Positions 59,816 through 64,000 of a stretch of 64,000 nt of DNA are shown here, piece after piece. A model generated the notes under the pieces. The model was given only the letters and a program-made list of their open reading frames with translations. It was not told the origin of the DNA and searched no databases. The stretch is from the NCBI RefSeq assembly GCF_910589235.1, contig NC_060977.1, positions 3,521,001-3,585,000 of the forward strand. Direction: 5' to 3'. The translations under genes were made by a program, and so were the position numbers. The DNA comes from Vespa crabro. Its lineage: Eukaryota; Arthropoda; Insecta; Hymenoptera; Vespidae. Position 1 is the stretch's first letter; each line of letters opens with the position of its first letter.

Positions 59816-60253
59816 CTTCAACCCCCTCTTCTATCTTCTTACGGATTTTACCGAGTTCTCGTGCTCGATTCTAATCTCCATCCATTTCGTCGCCTAACTA
59901 ATGTTATCGTAAATCCTAAACGGAATTACTCTCTACTATACATTTACATATATAATATTTATACATATATATTACGATAGCCGATACAAATATCACATGT
60001 GATCACCTACTTAGCCCGTTATACGAGCCTTTTCTACTACGCCTTGTACAAAACGTCGAAAGTTAAGATTCTTGTTTATTTATTTTTTTTTTTTCGATTT
60101 TTTTTTTTTCGAAGCTCTCCCAAATATTTCCCTCTCTCTTATCCCTTGCTCTTATCTCATCTGTTTCTGTTCCTTTCTTCTTTTTATTTTTTTCTTCTTT
60201 TTTCATTTTTTTTCTTTTTGTTCTTTTTATTTTTAAATCAAATCAGCAACGTA

Positions 60254-60273
60254 CGTGACTTTATAAAGTCACG
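60254..60273. repeat. Perfect 20-bp palindrome
   Basis: GTGACTTTATAAAGTCAC with one further C/G pair outside. It combines a central TTTATAAA with CGTGAC half-sites, so it could be a dimeric factor site or a hairpin. Confidence 0.9.
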
Positions 60274-60320
60274 AATAAAATCGATTTAGTCCCAGCTTGG
60301 AAGGATACACTTTTCTCATA

Positions 60321-60352
<32 letters not shown>

Positions 60353-60442
60353 ACTCTCTTTTTCTTTTTCTGATTTTCTCTACGCTCGTTTCTCATTTCC
60401 TTTAAGTAGAATCGTACGTGCAAGTAAGATTTATTTCATTTC

Positions 60443-60443
60443 C

Positions 60444-60479
<36 letters not shown>

Positions 60480-60480
60480 G
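60443..60480. repeat. (TA)n microsatellite
   Basis: TA run with one G interruption. Confidence 0.9.
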
Positions 60481-60634
60481 AAATCGTATACAATATACAT
60501 ATATCGTTAAGTTTCGTGAATAACGCGTAAACCAATTATGTTACCATCCGCTCGCTCGTTTTTTTTAATGACGTTACCGTCGAATTTACTAATATTTTTT
60601 TTTCTCAATTACGGAGGAGAGTAAGAAAAAGAAG

Positions 60635-60690
60635 GAGAAGAAGAAGAAGAAGAAGAAGAAGAAGAAGATGAAGATGAAGAAGAAAGGGAG
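60635..60690. repeat. (GAA)n trinucleotide repeat
   Basis: GAA triplets with two GAT variants. Confidence 0.95.
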
Positions 60691-60751
60691 ATGGAGGGAA
60701 AGTACCGGAAGCGGTCAGAGGAGAGTACACGTTCTTGTAAAAACGACGTCG

Positions 60752-60802
<51 letters not shown>
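60752..60802. repeat. (CT)n microsatellite
   Basis: CT run with one TTT interruption. Confidence 0.95.
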
Positions 60803-60963
60803 TTCATTTTCTTTTTCATCCACCTCAGATTCATTCTTTTTCCACACAGTAAACCAATAATAATAATCGTACGAACGACTCGTGAGTGACGCGAAGCGTG
60901 TTTATAGAGCGCGAAAGGAGATATAGAATAATAAAGGCGGACGTTTTCTCGTAGCGATCGCGA

Positions 60964-60994
60964 GGGATGGAGGGATGGAGGGATGGAGGGAGGT
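60964..60994. repeat. (GGGATGGA)n octanucleotide repeat
   Basis: About three and a half tandem octamers. Confidence 0.9.
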
Positions 60995-61237
60995 TGGGCG
61001 ACGAGAGCTTTCGACCCTGCCGAGCGAGAAGAAGAGAGCACCACTACCAACGATGTGTTTTTCTACGCCGCGCTTTTCTACCGTGGTGATCGATAAACGC
61101 GCGTATAGACTTTGAAAGACGATAAAACGAGAGAAATTGCGCTTATCTCGCTCGGTTATCAAACGAGAGGAGAAAGAAATGACGGTCATGGCTATAGCGA
61201 TTGAGAAAATCTAGAGAGAAGAAGGGAAAAAGAATTA

Positions 61238-61375
61238 GAATAAGAATAAGAATAAGATGAAGAAGAAGATGACAATAGAACGACGATGATAACGATAACG
61301 ATAACGATAATGATAATGATGATGACGATGATAATGATGATGATGATAATGATGACGACGACGACGACGACGAAT
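61238..61375. repeat. Nested GAT/GAC/AACGAT triplet-hexamer repeat
   Basis: Successive blocks of AATAAG, GAAGAT, AACGAT, AATGAT, GATGAT and finally GACGAC, all in a three-base register. Confidence 0.9.
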
Positions 61376-61548
61376 AAGTAGACAAAATAATGGCGAGAGA
61401 AAGGAGCGACGGATGCGTAAGCGTTTTATATTCTCTCCTTATTATAATAATTATTTCTCAGCATTAATGAAACAACGATTACAAAGCTCTCCCTGCTTGT
61501 CCCGGCTATCTAATGTCTTTCTTTCTCTTTCTTCTTATTTTTCTCTCT

Positions 61549-61551
61549 TTG

Positions 61552-61601
<50 letters not shown>
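61549..61601. repeat. (CT)n-(CA)n compound microsatellite
   Basis: About 24 bp of CT followed directly by about 28 bp of CA. Confidence 0.95.
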
Positions 61602-61608
<7 letters not shown>

Positions 61609-62065
61609 GAACACATACGCACATACATACGTTCATAGATATTCATACACACCTATATCTCGTCATATTATTTCGTATTAGTACAAAATATCCGCGGCGC
61701 AAAGCTTTTACTCTACGTCTTTTCGCGCGCAAGATCACACGTAATAAATCACATATTATCGTATGTTAATATTCACAATTATACAAATAGAGAGATGTGT
61801 GTATACGCAAGGAGGTACAGAATTCTGGAAAAATGATTCTCTTTACCGCTTGCTCTCACTTTCCACTTTTTTTTTTGTTCCACGTTCACTCACTTTCTCT
61901 CTTTTTCTATTTATCTCTCTTTCTCTCTCTCTCTCTCAATTTTTCTCTCACTTTCTCTTTTACTCTTTATTACATCTCATTTCTTTTTTTTTTTTTTATC
62001 TTTCTCACTCTCACACATTCACTCGTTCTCTCTTTCTTCTCGCATTTATCGTCCCTCTCATCTTT

Positions 62066-62090
62066 TCTCTCTCTCTCTCTCTCTCTCTCA
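62066..62090. repeat. (CT)n microsatellite
   Basis: CT run followed by ACAC-rich sequence. Confidence 0.9.
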
Positions 62091-63699
62091 ATTTCCGGAC
62101 ACACACATACACACGAATACCTTTACACACATAAGTTAGAGACGTACGGATTTTTACGTACAAGAAGAAACATTACAATGACCCGATAGTAAATCGTGAC
62201 TGGAAACATAGAGCGTTGTTCTTAATGCCTGTATAAAATTCCTAAAAATACTATATTCTACAATGAATTTTTGTGGATGAGTGTGACTGTCCTAGTGAGA
62301 CTGACCGTTGGTTGTATCTGTATTCTTTTTTTCTTTTCTTTCTTTCTTTCTTTTCCTTCATTTTTGCATTTTTATTTTTCTTACTTTTCTTATTTTTCGT
62401 ATTTTTTCTTTTTTCTTTATTTTTCTTTTTTTTCTTTTTTTTTTTCGATTACGTCGACGTGCACAAATCAACGCCCACCCATGCCACGGGAAAACGTTAT
62501 GCTCATCTAAGAAGTTAGTTGATGTGATGCAATCGCAAAAAAATTGAAAATCCCTTTCACGTATTTCCTCGAGCTTTTTCCTTTCTTTTCTATTTTTTTT
62601 TCCCCCTTCTTTTATTTGCTTTCATTTCATTTTATTTCGATTTCATTGTATTCTTCCATCCCTCGATTTTCCTTTCACCATTCCACTTTCTCCCCCTACT
62701 TTCTCCAATCCCTTCTCTATGCCTCCCTCCCACTCCTCCCCTAACCTTCGACCACGTTGGACCGGAAGGAACAAGTCGGACGTAAAAATTTAAAAATACA
62801 ACAACGTTCCCCACGTTTTTCTCTTTCACTTCCCGCTTTAGGATAGTGCGCGAAGAGTGCCGTCGGAAAAATCGAATCATGTGCAAAATCGTTTTCTTCA
62901 CCTTCTTCACTTAGGCCTCGAGAGGTAAGTCAATCCGACGTCTGTCTGTCTAGACGTATATAAACTCTATCTAGCTTCGTCCGTCGACCAAAGTGAAACA
63001 CGCCAACGCGAATAATACGCGAATCCTAATGGAAAAATGTCTGCTATATTTTTTTTCTTTACTTTCTTTTTATTTCTTCTCTTTACGTTCACCATCGACA
63101 TATTCACTATCTCTTCCATTTCCCTCCCTCCCCCTCAACCCGTCGCATGTTGTTCCTCGTCTATTTCTTTCTTTCTTTCTTTCTCATTCGCAGCTTTCAC
63201 TGTACGTCTTTCTTTTTTTTATTCTCTCTTCTTTCTCACCTTAACTCACCCCTTTTTTCTTTACCCCCTACCTATCGGCCCCACTAACGCACGTGATTAA
63301 CACGATTATCCCACCCCTTCCTATCCTCTACTCGAGACACGATATAAAGGACTGACGCCTCTCGATTATGTTTATGCGCCCTCGATTTGCATCATTTTTT
63401 TCCTATCTTTGTCTTTGCTTTTTCTTTATTTTTCTTTCTTTCTTTATTTCCCCCTTGTTTCTTCGTTTATCTTTTGCTTTGTTTAACTCGTTGCAAATTT
63501 CTTTGTTTTTCTTTTTTTCTGTTTTTTTTTCTTTTTTTTTTTTTTTCTTTTCTTACAAGTCTTTAAATGCCAAAGGTCACTTTTTAAAAATATAGGTATC
63601 TCATTTTTGTCTTACACCCCCAATTTCATTTATCTTTCATTTCATTTTACCCATTCTTTCTTTCTTTCTTTTTTTACTTTCTTTCTTTCATTTAACACA

Positions 63700-63701
<2 letters not shown>

Positions 63702-63751
<50 letters not shown>

Positions 63752-63857
63752 CATTCTTACAATCTTTCAATTACACCTGTTTCTTTTTCTCTTTCACTCT
63801 TTCTCATTGACTCTCACTTCGCAATAACCATATCGTATCCTTAGTAATATCATATTC

Positions 63858-63900
<43 letters not shown>
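63702..63900. repeat. Two (CT)n tracts at the right edge
   Basis: Pure CT at 63702-63748 and near-pure CT at about 63860-63900. Confidence 0.95.
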
Positions 63901-64000
63901 TATTTTAATTTATTTAAATCTTTTTTTAACGACGAGCATTCCTAAAAATAACATTACCTTTATCAGTTCGGTTGTAGTGTGTTTTGAATTTTGAACAATA

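Larger units (their letters stand above)
59140..64000. other. Pyrimidine-rich, microsatellite-dense non-coding region
   Basis: The + strand is dominated by CT and T runs. Unique patches at about 59520-59640, 60890-61200, 61660-61760 and 62740-62990 are CpG-rich. No gene was recognised. All long frames are Ser-Leu-Phe low-complexity artefacts or, at 60902-61189 on -, unrecognised. Confidence 0.6.

Noticed and set aside
1..64000. CRISPR arrays, bacterial operons, tRNA or rRNA genes
   Set aside because: Nothing of this kind was seen; the tandem repeats are eukaryotic microsatellites and a gene array, and no tRNA-like or rRNA-like sequence was noticed by eye. A tRNAscan or Rfam run could overturn the RNA part.

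Overview
The window is AT-rich insect DNA, most likely from a hymenopteran. The only protein family I can name with confidence is the insect-specific allergen-related repeat family (Pfam Ins_allergen_rp, the 'protein G12'/Bla g 1/microvilli-protein group). The rest is very rich in (CT)n, (TA)n and triplet microsatellites with scattered CpG-rich unique patches. The species cannot be fixed from the sequence alone.

Positions 1 to about 8,700 hold a head-to-tail tandem array of secreted G12-like genes, all on the minus strand, with repeat units of about 0.9 to 1.4 kb where no transposon intervenes. Three copies are intact (2779-3426, 4195-4836, 6450-7100) and three are clear pseudogenes (about 550-1191, 5578-6108, 7836-8195). 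A further promoter and first exon at 114-280 points left, to another copy outside the window. Comparing units shows a shared architecture that an ORF view misses: paired GATA sites, a TATA box about 61 bp further on (50 bp in one unit), an initiator-like TCA, a 70-nt non-coding first exon with the same length in four units, a 298-336 bp intron whose acceptor AG lies directly before the start ATG, a single coding exon, and an AATAAA signal about 165-195 bp past the stop. Exon 1 carries a short ORF beginning MYS(N/D)L, retained in the four units. One pseudogene unit is interrupted by the remnant of a Tc1-type transposon.

From about 8.7 kb to 64 kb I find no recognisable gene. This is intergenic or intronic DNA dominated by simple repeats. 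I see one 693-bp non-autonomous piggyBac-like element with TTAA ends (49561-50253), several perfect inverted repeats, and a few weak exon-like segments with splice-site context on the + strand (46618-46710, 50517-50714, 58781-59127). From about 44 kb rightward, every long CT/GA tract has its pyrimidine strand on +, whereas both orientations are mixed before that. This would fit a long + strand transcription unit but does not prove one.

Biologically, the array looks like a birth-and-death cluster of midgut-type secreted proteins under shared GATA plus TATA control, with gene conversion, nonsense mutation, deletion and transposon insertion all visible. Homology calls are from recognised sequence patterns, not a search, and splice and promoter sites are predictions.
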